This document shows, in pieces, positions 25,729-36,829 of a DNA stretch of 64,000 bases (position 1 is the first letter of the stretch; each line of letters starts with the position of its first letter). The DNA lies in contig JBAIAA010000534.1 of the NCBI GenBank assembly GCA_037893245.1, positions 620,001 to 684,000 on the forward strand. The letters are read 5' to 3'. The position numbers and the translations under genes are program-made. This DNA comes from Crossaster papposus. Taxonomy: Eukaryota > Echinodermata > Asteroidea > Velatida > Solasteridae. The notes under the pieces were generated by a model. It had not been told where the DNA came from. It made no database searches and was given only the letters and a program-made list of their open reading frames with translations.

Positions 25729-25822
25729 AGACTTGCAGTAACACCATGTGAAAGGATCTTTTTTGGGAAGAGGTTGGGTGATTCTCAAAAGAGATCCTTT
25801 CACATGATGTTACCGCAAATCT
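25729..25822. mobile_element. foldback (inverted-repeat) element remnant
   Basis: The left arm 25729-25764 and right arm 25787-25822 are inverted copies of about 36 bp with a few mismatches. Shared core words are ACATG-GTGAAAGGATCT and TTGC-GTAACA. The arms are separated by a 22-bp loop. The foldback shape without coding capacity fits a small MITE. Other full copies were not noticed in the window. Confidence 0.6.
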
Positions 25823-26698
25823 TTCTAAGTAAATGGTTCTGTTTTCTTGAAGCCCTATGTTTACAGTCTAGAATTTGAATAAATATATAACAATAATTAA
25901 CATTATACATTACTGCTGTACCTTTTGGGGGTGGGGGAGGGTCAATTTGTTCATTATGCCATTTCCTGAAATAAACCACTCCACATTTGTTTGGTTTGTT
26001 GGTTAGTATCTGCATCACGCACGTGTGACATGCACAGGAACACGTCGGCCTAATTAAGGTACTCTCTGATATTATTATCCTTCATTAGCGAGTACTACAA
26101 AACACTTTACTGTTTCTCAAGAGAAAATAAGCAACAAAGGGAGAAAAAAGTCAGCTTGAGATTAGAAAAAAAGGAAAAAAGTACAGGTTTCTTTAAAGAT
26201 AAGATGTGATTTGCCTTGTTTGTGTAATCAAGTTTCACAAGAGTTTCCTGTCCCGCAGTGCTATAATTGTTCAACCATCCTGCTTGGAACCCGCTGTTTC
26301 AAAAGTGATTCCAATCATATTCCTATACCCCCGGGCCGTTTTTGAAGAAAAAGAAAGAAAAAAAAAGATTAAGTTATCAAAAGAAAGAAGAAAAAAAGAA
26401 GAAAATTAACCAGAGGGAACGAAATTACCAACTGGAGATGGAATGAAAAGACATTGGTATAACACAGCAGGGGGAGTGAAGGGATTCTGATTTAATCACG
26501 ACAGTGTAATTGAAGGGGGTTAGAAGTTGATGAAGAAAAAACTTGGACCACCAAAGGGAAAACAAGAAAGAAAATACTAGGATCTTGTTTGCATTGTTTG
26601 ATGAAATATATGGATGTATTCACACGGTCTGGTATTCGTTACCCCACAGGGTATTTCACTCACGCCCACTCATTTACTAAAAAAGGCATCGGTCTAGG

Positions 26699-26724
26699 TT
26701 TTTTTTTTTTTTTTTTTTTTTTTT
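26699..26724 (+). repeat. poly(T) tract, 26 bases
   Basis: Uninterrupted T26. Soon after, TTTAAAGGTAATATACAC (about 26754-26771) recalls the left end of MITE family 1, so a retro- or DNA-element scar is possible but not shown. Confidence 0.85.
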
Positions 26725-27612
26725 GAAAGCATGATTTGTTTTTAAACGTGTATTTAAAGGTAATATACACATTTTGCTTTTGCTGTAATTTTTGAAAAAG
26801 GATGGGTTGGGAGATTCATTTTTTATAGTATATTGTGACGCTGACCGGTTTAAAGTTTTGTGTTCATAGAAGCTGGATAAACCAAGAAAAAGGTGCTGTT
26901 GTTGCAGTCTGGTTTCTTGACTTTCTTCAATAAATTCAACAAATTCAAACAAACAAAAAAGGCAGCGTTTGAAAATAGTCAGGTTTAGAGGCAGCGTTTA
27001 AATATAGTCGGGTTTTATAATTGATACCAAATTCCACTTTTATTGAAACCACATTACACATCAGATGCTGTGATTTCACTGTTATTCACTTACAGTCAAG
27101 TAAAGTATTTAATAATTTAGTAGTATATTTGTATGTTTGCAAATGGTACTACCTTTTTAAGCACTTTTTAACACTTTTGCAGTGTGAAATCTTCTTATCT
27201 TCTTATTTTGTTCAAGGCTATTGGCCTTTCTGTAGGTCCAAACTAACTCTTGCTTGTGACTTTCATTTAAACAAATTACTTTGGCATTGAAAATATTAAA
27301 AGTGAAACACCACAAGCACAAGATAAACATCTTAATTGACTTGGGGGGAAATGAGGGTCCATTGAGTGGTTATTAGTCTCTGTGGCTTAGATAAAAAATG
27401 AGAAAACCAGAGAGTTCCTTGAATCAGTGAACCTTGTAGAGCTGGAGCAGGACTGGCTGATTGATAACAAATGGAAATGGGAATGTCAGGCCTAGAACAG
27501 TCTGTCTGGTTGTGTCTTCAAGGTTAACAAATCAGCAGTCTTGATGCCAACTGCTGTACATGAGGGGTACCAGGCTCTTCATTAGTGGTCTGAAAAATCT
27601 AGCTAGTTTGTG

Positions 27613-28035
27613 AACCAAACCATAACCAAACCATAACCATAACCATAACCATAACCATAACCAAACCATAACCAAACCATAACCAACCATAACCAAACCA
27701 TGACCAAACCATGACCAAACCATGACCAAACCATGACCAAACCATAACCAAACCATAACCAAACCATAACCAAACCATAACCAAACCATAACCAAACCAT
27801 AACCAAACCATAACCAAACCATAACCAAACCATAACCAAACCATAACCAAACCATAACCAAACCATAACCAAACCATAACCAAACCATAACCAAACCATA
27901 ACCAAACCATAACCAAACCATAACCAAACCATAACCAAACCATAACCAAACCATAACCAAACCATAACCAAACCATAACCAAACCATAACCAAACCATAA
28001 CCAAACCATAACCAAACCAAACAAAAACCAAACCC
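27613..28035. repeat. 11-bp minisatellite, about 38 units
   Basis: The unit is CCATAACCAAA (minus strand TTTGGTTATGG), repeated over about 420 bp with high identity. At the left edge the period drops to the hexamer CCATAA four times, and four consecutive units carry CCATGACCAAA (about 27697-27740), showing local duplication of a variant. Because 11 is not a multiple of 3 and the minus strand contains no stop word, all three minus frames stay open with an 11-residue periodic peptide. This is not evidence of a gene. Confidence 0.95.
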
Positions 28036-28626
28036 CGGATTCCAGTCCGTTGCAGCATTTGTGGTAGTCACATGGAGGTGGCAAGGAATTTCTTCGCAGT
28101 TTAGTTAGTGTACATGTACACGTACATGCACCAGTAGGTTGTTTGAATTATATTTGAATTCACCTTTTAATATAGCCAGGGGGGGGGGGCTTCATGATGT
28201 TTCAGTCCTGAGCTCTTGATTTCAAGGTGAACGAAATGTGGCATGTGAAAAATGTTGTTTCTGAATTAATAAGAGGTCTCCCAACTTGCAGATGTTTTTT
28301 AGGATTGTTTCACAAATACATGTACCTGTAGTTTGCATTTGAATGAGTGGCAAAAAGATGATGTGAGTAACTGATTCTTGTGCATGTTCGTTATAAACCC
28401 CCAAATTGGAATCGACACACCTTAGAATCAGCATTTCCAACAAGCAAATGCCAACATACATGTTATTGTTAATCTATTTCTTGCTTTTGTGTTTGATTCT
28501 GTAAATGGTAGGAAGTGATTGATGCATGTTGTAGTACTAGCCTTGTTATCAGCCTGTCTTGCTATATTTAGCCTGAGCCACCAATGGTGCTACCACCAGT
28601 TGGTTGGAGTACAGATCTGGTTGACA

Positions 28627-28646
28627 ACACACACACACACACACAC
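28627..28646. repeat. (AC)10 microsatellite
   Basis: Ten AC units followed by GCAAGTGGG. Confidence 0.95.
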
Positions 28647-28883
28647 GCAAGTGGGTAAATGCCGTCAATAGGGGACGGGGCATTGTCCGACCGTCTTCCC
28701 TCTTTTGTTTGTACTCTAACGTTTTCGGATGATCGCCATAGGATTTGCACACGAGTCTGAATCGGGGACCTTTGCGGAATAGGGGACCCCATTGTTCCCT
28801 TTGTCATACGTCCCCTATTTCAATCAAAAACAAACGCACACACACAAACCAAACAATCAGTAGACTATGAAATGACAAAATGC

Positions 28884-29100
28884 ATGACTGGGTGGCTCAG
28901 TGGCTGGGGGGAATGCCTGCCAGAAACAGCTGAAAGGTTGACCTGGGCCATTCATAGCCCAGGTCATCTGACTTGCCGCAACAGGTGCAATGACTTTTAT
29001 CTGACCCCTATCCATGACTGGGGCTTGCCTACTGAAGAAGCATGAGATGGGTACACAACCCTTGGGGTAAAATGGTTAGAATTGGAAAGAGCAGACATCA
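28884..29100 (+). mobile_element. possible tRNA-derived SINE, plus strand
   Basis: TGGCTCAGTGG (28893-28903) is a good A box and GGTTGACCTGG (28936-28946) is a degenerate B box 33 bp downstream. A unique-looking body of about 150 bp follows. The missing C of the B box and absence of a cloverleaf rule out a functional tRNA. The right end is arbitrary. Confidence 0.4.
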
Positions 29101-29212
29101 TAGCTTACAATTTACATGATTGCACATTCCTTCATGGTTATGCTAAGCCAACAATAGCCAAAAATACAATACCAATCACATAGAGTTGTGGCTGCTAAGC
29201 TAATTTAATTAA

Positions 29213-29269
29213 GCAATTCCACCCATTCATGATATTCAAACAATTACCAATTGTGTATCCTACCCTTTA
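29213..29269. mobile_element. right-end fragment of MITE family 1
   Basis: About 57 bp matching the right end of MITE family 1 (CCACCCATTCATGAT, TTACCAATTGTGTATCCTACC) and ending at TTTAA. The rest of the element is absent. Confidence 0.75.
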
Positions 29270-29395
29270 ATTAAGCAATTTTTTTTTAATTTTTTTTTGG
29301 GGGGGTCTTAACAGAATCCAACAAAATATGCGGAAGATTTCGGTTAGGGTTAAGCTACGTGTAATCTCTATAAATCGGCTGATCATTAATATTAA

Positions 29396-29548
29396 GGCGC
29401 GAAAGCGAATGCGATACAAATTTGGTGTCACAACGAATTCGCTGCGAAAATTCGCCAGAGTTAAAATGTGTTCAACTTTTGCGAATTCGCAGCCCGAGAG
29501 CCCTCTCTGTGATGTCACAATTTTGTGCTTCGCATTCGCTTTCACGCC
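29396..29548. mobile_element. MITE family 3: CpG-rich foldback element
   Basis: The left end GGCGCGAAAGCGAATGCGA (29396-29414) is inverted at about 29530-29548 with one mismatch. The interior has the palindrome TGCGAATTCGCA (29480-29491) and GATGTCACA words. CpG density is far above the surroundings. A related, more diverged copy lies in the ZFHX 3' UTR at 53199-53338. Both copies are followed by a TATGAACC word just beyond the right end. Confidence 0.7.
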
Positions 29549-29559
29549 GACTATGAACC

Positions 29560-30480
29560 GCGCTTCAATCCGTTGCGTTTATCAGTGTCGTAGACTTCTT
29601 CAAATCTGGGTTGATCATCAGTGTGTGCGCACAACTGCCCAGGTAAATTTGTATCGGTGTCTCATGAATATTCACAGGCCAGGGAATCTAGCTGGCAGTG
29701 GCATATTGACAGCAGCAGGAAGTTCTAAATCGACCAGCTGCGCAAATACTGCTGCTACATCTGGCTGTTAGACATTGCCCTTAGAATCTGAGCCAGCGCA
29801 GTTACATGTAAATTGGCAATATGCAGTTCTCATTGACTGTGATTTCTGGTTTTTTTTTTACTACGGACAGTGTCTGGCCGTGGTCTGGCCAACTTCCACC
29901 ATAAACACAAACCCTTGCTGGCAGTTGGGGATGCTTTACATTGTAACATGCCCTGGCATTTGAAACAGTGACTGCGTTGAGGGTTTAATATTTCTTATTC
30001 TGATGCTAGTTGGACTACACTAGCTTCCAATGTATGTGATGTTATAGTGTATCTGTGGAGTTGAGGAATGTGATTTTTAAAGGCAATTGTTTCTTGAAAT
30101 GAAATACATCTAGATGCTTACAAACAAAAACTACACTCTCCATCCCTATGAATATCATGTACAGTTCAGTTGTTTAGAAGTGAACTTGCCTTAATTGGAT
30201 TTTCAATCTGCAGGAATTTCCAGATTGTGAAACACGGATTTGCCGGTCGGTGATAAATTTACTTTCCCCTTGATCCAGGATTTAAATGGTATTACTTATT
30301 GATTTGCACCCGTGTGATTTGGATCCCCTGCCGCCAAATAACCCAAAACTCTATCAAGAAGGATAAATTGTTAAAAACAAAATACTTGACCCAGAAAACA
30401 AAATCGAATGATTTTTTTTTTTCCGTCTTCTCTTTAACTGTGTTTGCTTGTGTGTGGCGGTGCGCGTCTGGAAGATGCGT
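29560..30480. other. non-coding stretch
   Basis: No gene supported. The open frame covering 29570-29771 overlaps the foldback element at its 5' end and has no recognisable protein similarity. Confidence 0.4.
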
Positions 30481-31210
30481 CACTGGCCAATCTTGTGGCA
30501 TTAATTAGTGCAAGCAGCGTTACATGAGCTGGCCTTGGTTCGGGCCAAGCCCGAGATGAATTTCGATATGTTGGTTGATAAATCTAGAATCCAATTATCG
30601 TGGCTTGATGAATGCCCTACAGCCCATCCTCCTTGCCAGGTGTGATTTATTAATTTTGCATCTTGACCACGGCAAGATGATGAGAAGGAGACTAAGATGA
30701 AGAAGAAGAAGAAGAAGATGATGATGAAGATGAAGATGAAGAAGAGGCAGAAAATAAATTGTAATTTGTGAGGACTTGATGGTGAAATGCGAGGCAGAGG
30801 GAGGGTGGAGGCAAAAGGGATCATTGCTGCAGTTTTGCTTGAAGAACGGACAGCGGCATTGTGATTTTTTGTTCTGTTTGTGTGTCCGACGTCATGGGTC
30901 GGTGAAATGGCTGCGTGCCCCGTGCTCGGATCCTACGTCTCTCCTTTGTTCTTTCCTCCCCCGACCTCCTCTCTGATTTCGCCTGGCCTTTGTTCATGCC
31001 TGGTTTTGTGTCAGAAAACTCATTAATGGAAATGACTCCCTCCAGCCTGGGCCCCCTGGAATGAATAGAGAGCCATTATGCAGTGCACACAAAGGGCTAC
31101 CCCATGTCTTGTGCTGCTGAGTAATTATGCAGGCATTACAGGGGCTAGGGCAATTAGCACTGATGGTGTTTTGTCACTAGGATCGTGACCACATGTGCAT
31201 CATCATTCAT
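30480..31210. promoter_or_regulatory. candidate enhancer block(s)
   Basis: Two stretches (30490-30660 and 31010-31200) have balanced composition and dense homeodomain-type words (GCATTAATTAGTGC, TTATTAATTTT, CTCATTAATGG, GAGTAATTATGC, GGCAATTAGC). They are separated by a GAA/GAT simple repeat. Judged by composition only. Confidence 0.28.
30696..30746. repeat. GAA/GAT purine-rich simple repeat
   Basis: About 50 bp of mixed GAA and GAT trinucleotides on the plus strand. Confidence 0.9.
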
Positions 31211-31459
31211 TAAGAACAGACTCCCCGTTACACTTGATCAAAGGACATTTCACTTGGAACTGAAAACCGTGGACGGGTTGTAGGCCCGCCTGGGTTATCC
31301 TCGTGTCATGTCCATCGAATAAAAAAATTAGGAAACATCGTCCGTGATTTAGTGCAGGAAAGGAGAAAAAGCGAATAATAATTAATTTAGGGGTTTCAAT
31401 TTGTTCTGATATTACAAGTTTCAAGATTATTTTCTTTACAGGAAAAAAAGTAAAGAGTT

Positions 31460-31487
31460 GGGGGGGGGGGGGGGGGGGGGGGGGGGG
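31460..31487 (+). repeat. poly(G) tract, 28 bases
   Basis: Uninterrupted G28. Confidence 0.95.
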
Positions 31488-32764
31488 AGTTGAATGTTTG
31501 AAATTGATAACTGCGAAATGCTGGAATGGTTAATCTAGAATTACGGTGAGAGCAGAAGGCATTGGACAGTGTGTAATACGAGAGGTGATAATCCACACAA
31601 AACGATACACAAAACCTTTAAAAAAATGTATGTCTTGGCGTGTCCTAGTTGTTGCTTCTTCACACTGTCGGTTATCCCACCGCAGCGCTCCGGCCCCTCG
31701 GAGGATCCCGTTACTGTTGGATAATGGTCAGTGACGCACCCCAGAGCTCGTTGCGCATTCACCCACGCTCTGCTTTAGTGGGTTGGCCGGGATGTGCCTG
31801 CCGGCCTCCGATTACAAAACTCATATCTTTACCTAATTGCAGATCCGAACAGTGGCCCGTGCGCGATGAGGATTTTATGGAACGTAATGGCGTTTTCCCG
31901 GCCAATTTTTTTTACCAGAGTGGGAGGTTGGGCCTTCTTCCCTCAATTTTTTTTTTTCTTCATCTCCCCTAACTTCTACCGGGGCTTGCCTGTCCTAGTG
32001 TCCTAGTTAGAGAAAGAGCAACTGTGATGAATAACGTACGAACGTTGGCTTTCAATCAAGGGGAAGATGAAGAATTATTGTCCCTTGATTACCATTTCTG
32101 CAAATTGCTTTTGTGGCTGCAGGGGGAAATTGTAATTGAAATCAAAAATTTAACTCTGTTTTGCACTCCGTATAAAGGACAGGGTTTTTTCTTCTTTTTT
32201 TTTTTCTTCTTTTTTTTTGAAAAATTAATTTCTGTATCCTGATAGTGATGGTCTATCCAAAATCTGATGGTAAATATCAAATCAGGATCTCTCAATATTT
32301 TCTTGTGAAATTCTGTTAGCTGATGCTACCCTTGTGGTCTTTAATTAATTAAGGCACGTATCTCGTTAATGGTTTGTTGCCTTCACCTGTGCCACATGGA
32401 TCAATAGTCTCATTTTGATATGTAAACACTCTGGACTATTGGTACAGAAATATGTTCGCATTATTTGAGCCGATAAAATATATATGCAAATTGAGGTATA
32501 AAAATAACATTGGCTTTCCCCTTTGCCTAATAACAGTTACTCGTTGGTAAAGATTTTGTAGTTATATGTACATGTAATAATGCACATTATGCACCAAGGA
32601 CATTATCTGCATAATGCTTCGCCCAAATGTTGTTTGCTGAATGCATGCCTGAAAACTACCAACACATGAACACACAATAACCGTCTGCTGATTACCTTGG
32701 CAACCTAACTGGAACAAAAACAAATTGTCTCTTCTCCGCCCTACATCACTCATCTGTTTCTCCA

Positions 32765-32784
32765 CCCCCCCCCCCCCCCCCCCC
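32765..32784 (+). repeat. poly(C) tract, 20 bases
   Basis: C20 followed by TCTCTTCTTTCTC, so one strand is all pyrimidine over about 35 bp. Confidence 0.95.
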
Positions 32785-34102
32785 TCTCTTCTTTCTCTTC
32801 TGCTTGGAATTAATTGTTCGTCGGATTTTAATGGCAGGTGCTGGCCTGACTAATTAGCAAATGGCAAACGAGTGTTTCAGTGGTCCGCACGTGGGAGCTC
32901 AAATTTCGCCATGCTTGGGCAGTTGCATGGCTAAATTGCCCACTATGTAACTCATGCTATAACTAGAAGATGCACAGAATTGCCCTACATCTCGTCCAAA
33001 CAAAAAACAAATTAAATGCCTTGTGTGTTTCTTCGTGCACCAATGTTCTTTTCTGTCATGAATCCCAATTTTGGGAAGAGTTTGTGTCATTCATTTTTTT
33101 TTTTCAATTTTTTTTTTGAGTTGCAAGTACATTTAGGTGAGTGAACTGAGTCATTTACGTCACGATTTTGAGCAAGACTGGGGCCTAATGCCACTACGTA
33201 ATCCATGCCTTAAAGGATCATGTTCCCAGCATGTAAAATCAGAAACACCAGGCACATTTTTTTTTTTTTATTTCTACTGGTCGAATGTTATATATCTTTC
33301 TTTCTTTTAAAGATTATCTGATCTTTCAGTGGATCTACTTAGTTTTCATATCTGATGGATTACATAAGCTCAATTCTTTTGGGCAGATTTTCTAGGGATA
33401 ATTTTTTTTGGGTTGCTTTGGTGGTAAGGTCTGCTGGTGGAAGTAAATTAATCACTTGTGGAGAAAATGGCCGCAAGTTGAGTTGCCTTTAAATGCCCGG
33501 CTTGTGCCTGCAGTGTTTACAGCTAAAGTATAGCGTTTGCAGCTATCCAAAAAGTGACCAACTAAAATCCTGGCATGCTAGGAAAATAATACAACTATTC
33601 GCAAAAGATTTGTCTCGAAGACGCATTTTTTAAAATTTCCATTAGTAGTTGATTTGTTATCTGCAAATGGTGCGCGCAAGCGTTGGAACGATTTACATAC
33701 GTGGATGTGCATGTAGGTGCTATTAGTGGTGGGTTCAGTGGCCTGACATGCGAGCGTATCTACATGTACATGTACATTTTGGCTAATGGAAACACGCCCC
33801 GAATGCTAATTGTGGCAAATTTTGAATTGAAATTGAAATCTTAGTATAATGTTTTCTCAGAATATACAACATTCACAGATAAAAGTTAATCAGGTTATTT
33901 GTCAAGCACCTTTCTTTAGATTTCCAGCATTTCTTTTTTGCTGCTTCAAATGATAAAAAGAGAATCTGACAAAATGGTCTACTAATATATAAGGCTTTAA
34001 TGACAGCAGGAAATCCGGATAAGAAAAATATGAAAAAAGAAGAGTTGATCTCAAAACACCTTCTGTTTTGTGCCTTGTTTTTTAATTGTCTTTGTTTGTC
34101 GA

Positions 34103-34127
34103 GGGGGGGGGGGGGGGGGGGGGGGGG
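34103..34127 (+). repeat. poly(G) tract, 25 bases
   Basis: Uninterrupted G25 ended by CTTTGG. Confidence 0.95.
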
Positions 34128-34494
34128 CTTTGGATATAATTATTGGAATAACTCTGTGATCGGTATTTTTCATAGTTTGTCCACTTATAAATTCTTCTTA
34201 CAGAAGCAAACACAAATTTGATACTGGAAAAACATTTATCTAGGGCTAGAAGAAATCCTGGCGGATCAAATAAACCGATTCCCCCTAATATTAGCTCTGC
34301 CCTCCCATTTCTTGTTATTCTAGACTTCTAGTCCAACATACAACCAATTATTCTTTGCGCTTCCTCCTATTTCAGAATTTAGCCACAGACATTTATTTTT
34401 ATTTTGTTTAATTTTTTTTTCTTCTCTCCTGTAATTTGTTTTTTTTCTCCCCTGCTTTTGTTTTCTTAACATTGTTTTCCTGGCCCAAAGGCGA

Positions 34495-34860
34495 CAGTTT
34501 GATTAACGGAGCTGACCTCTGTTACTGCATTTATTTTTCCCCGGCTGTGGTTAGTGCGTGTGAGTGCAGTGTGTGTGGTGTGTTTGTGTGCGATGTGCGC
34601 ACCAGCCTCTGTGCAATATACCCCCCGAGGTGTACGTCCGGCCCAGTCAGCACAGTTCCTCCTTGGGACGTCAGTCCTCCAGTGAGCCTTGTTAGCAAAT
34701 AAGACGTTGAGACCATCTGCCGTTAAAATCATACATTAATCACAACGGGGTTTGATTAATTAGACATGGCTTTTTCCCTTCATCTAGCCTAGGCTGTGCC
34801 AGTGCCCCCTGCTGTTAATTATTCAAAAAATTCATCAACGATGCAAATTAAAAAATATGC
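34495..34860. promoter_or_regulatory. candidate enhancer with TAATTA and octamer words
   Basis: About 365 bp containing CATTAATCAC (about 34733), TTAATTAG (34756-34763), GTTAATTATTC (about 34814) and octamer ATGCAAAT running into ATTA (34841-34848). The left half is GC-balanced with several CpGs. This is the densest cluster of homeodomain and POU words upstream of the gene. Function is inferred. Confidence 0.3.
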
Positions 34861-35399
34861 AGTATTTTTGTTTCTCCTTCGTCTGATTATTTGACAAGTT
34901 GATTTTCTGAAAATTTGATTTTCTGTTTTTAATTTTGAAACTTTTTTTTTTTTTTTTAAGAAGCTCAGTTCGGCTGTTTCAACATTATTATCTTAAAACC
35001 AAAGCAAATAATTTTACCAAAGCGATAAATTTAGGACTCTGTTTCCGTTTGTCCAGTAAATTTTGGTCAACAAGGCAGTTACATTCATAGTTCTGGGTTT
35101 GTAGATTAAGTTTGCATCGAGATACCGTACATAGTATCGACAGAAATGAAGGATTACATAAACTACCAACACTTGCTTGCCAAATTAGTGATTTTTTGAT
35201 TTTTTTTTTATCGTTCCAGAAGTCTATAATGAGGAAGTAAAATGTAATAATATAGACTTCATTAATATTCTCAAATTTTGTTTATAAATGTCAACGTTTC
35301 ATTCACTGCCTGGGGTGACAATTATGCTGTGTGTCGGAAGATAAAAAGGAAAAAAACAAAAACAGATGAAAGCCCCAAAATAATAAAATTGTGGACCAA

Positions 35400-35710
35400 G
35401 CTTTTCAGTGGTGATGGGAAGTATTAATTGCTTCTGTCACGTCCGTACGTAGACAGTGGCTGACATCAGCCTTTTGAGAATACCAATGACCTGAATGCAG
35501 CGGGTCACAGCGGCAAATCGGGTCAGTGGTAATTAAGATGGATCCTGCTTTGATATAATTTATTAATTCAGGGCGAGTTGCTTTTGTTAATGTTTTGTTT
35601 TAAAGGTGAGCTAACAAAACAAAACAGTATACACAATACATTTATGTAAACACGCTGCTTATGCAAATTAAATGGGCTAGCAACGTGTGTGAATTCAATG
35701 TTACACAATA
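35400..35710. promoter_or_regulatory. candidate enhancer block
   Basis: Balanced, repeat-free sequence with GTAATTAAG, TTATTAATTCAGG and octamer ATGCAAAT (35661-35668) running into TAAATGG. No coding potential. Confidence 0.22.
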
Positions 35711-36044
35711 GGAGATAGAATAAAATGGGGTGAAAAGGGCATTCATAATATTTCAAAAAAATTCAAGGAGGACTTCCATCCTCAAATTTGTATTCTTGTG
35801 GAGACATCTCTTTTTTCTCGTGTACAAAATAGTTAGAAAGTCGAGCACGTTTTTCAAAATGCTCCTATTTCAACCACAATTAATCCCCTGTATTTAAATG
35901 TCTACCCAATATACCCTACATTATACCCTAACCCAAACACTAACCATAATCCACATCCTAACCCTATTTTTTAAAGTAATTTGAGTAAAATCTAAAAAAT
36001 CTATTTCGTGAAATTTCTTGTGGAGACTTATTCATTTATAGAAA

Positions 36045-36237
36045 TGCGATCGTGAAAAAACAAAAATAACATAAGAATAACTGCTCGACACCGGTTGAAA
36101 ACAAACGCTGTTTTTCGTGATTTTTCTCGGCATCCATTATTGTAAAACTTTAATAGGGCAGGTCAGTTAAACTATAAAATACAACCCCCTAAATCTACTC
36201 ATTCATGATAATTCAATGGTGTATCCTACCTTTTTAA
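36045..36237. mobile_element. MITE family 1, copy 4 (left end missing)
   Basis: About 190 bp aligning with the right half of copies 1 and 3 (CACCGGTTGAAAACAAACG, GTAAAACTT, AGGTCAGTTAAAC) and ending GGTGTATCCTACCT followed by TTTTAA. The left half is absent, and the sequence to its left is unrelated. Confidence 0.75.
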
Positions 36238-36349
36238 GAAAAAAAAGAAGAAAAAAAGCATTACCAGTATCGGCAATGGGTAAACAATTGTGAATTTAAA
36301 AATTATGAACATAGTAAAAAAAATAAAATCTGTTATAATAGTGAAGCCA

Positions 36350-36600
36350 TGGCCTGTTGGCTATTCAACTGGATTGATGCACCTACGATGACCGCGGGAA
36401 AATGCATTGAAGGATTTGTGGCTTTGACAAATCTATAATCCTTAAACTTTACCATCGGTCGGGCTTGTGGGCTGTCTCTGAGAGTTCTGGAAGTGTATTC
36501 TGCCGAGTTAATCCAGTCGGGATTACCGGCATCATTCGGAGGAGATTATCTCTCACAATTCTTGTCTTCCAGGTGTTCCCGGGTGTTATATATCATGAAT
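36350..36600. promoter_or_regulatory. candidate enhancer with three TAATCC (Otx/Gsc-type) sites
   Basis: TAATCC occurs at 36436-36441 and 36509-36514, and inverted as GGATTA at 36520-36525. The last two form a convergent pair with a 5-bp gap. TAATCC is the K50 homeodomain (Otx, Goosecoid) word. The block is repeat-free and GC-balanced in an AT-rich neighbourhood. Regulatory use is inferred. Confidence 0.35.
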
Positions 36601-36656
36601 CTTGAACAGTTTGCCGCTCTTGATAAAAAAAAAAGTTGGGTGGAAGGGGGGATTTA

Positions 36657-36671
36657 GGGGGGGGGGGGGGG
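36657..36671 (+). repeat. poly(G) tract, 15 bases
   Basis: Uninterrupted G15, about 110 bp before the longest G-run of the window. Confidence 0.95.
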
Positions 36672-36777
36672 TGACATCATTGCCTGGTAGCGTCCTTCTA
36701 GCTCCAATTTGCAGTTGCTAATACAGTAATCATACATGTACCGTACCGTACTTTGCTTTTATACCGTAGTCTTTTGT

Positions 36778-36779
<2 letters not shown>

Positions 36780-36808
<29 letters not shown>

Positions 36809-36829
36809 AGGGGGGGGGGGGGGGGGGGG
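36780..36829 (+). repeat. poly(G) tract, 50 bases with one A
   Basis: 29 G, one A (36809), then 20 G. This is the longest near-pure G tract in the window. Exact length is likely to be uncertain because such runs are hard to sequence. Confidence 0.9.

Noticed and set aside
25442-25747. Minus-strand proline/serine-rich frame and the matching glycine-rich plus frame
   Set aside because: Pure consequence of the G-run/AGTC minisatellite; no start context or domain.
27532-28084. Three overlapping minus-strand open frames of 150-180 codons rich in VMVWLWFGYGL
   Set aside because: They are the translation of the 11-bp minisatellite, open in every minus frame because the unit contains no stop word.
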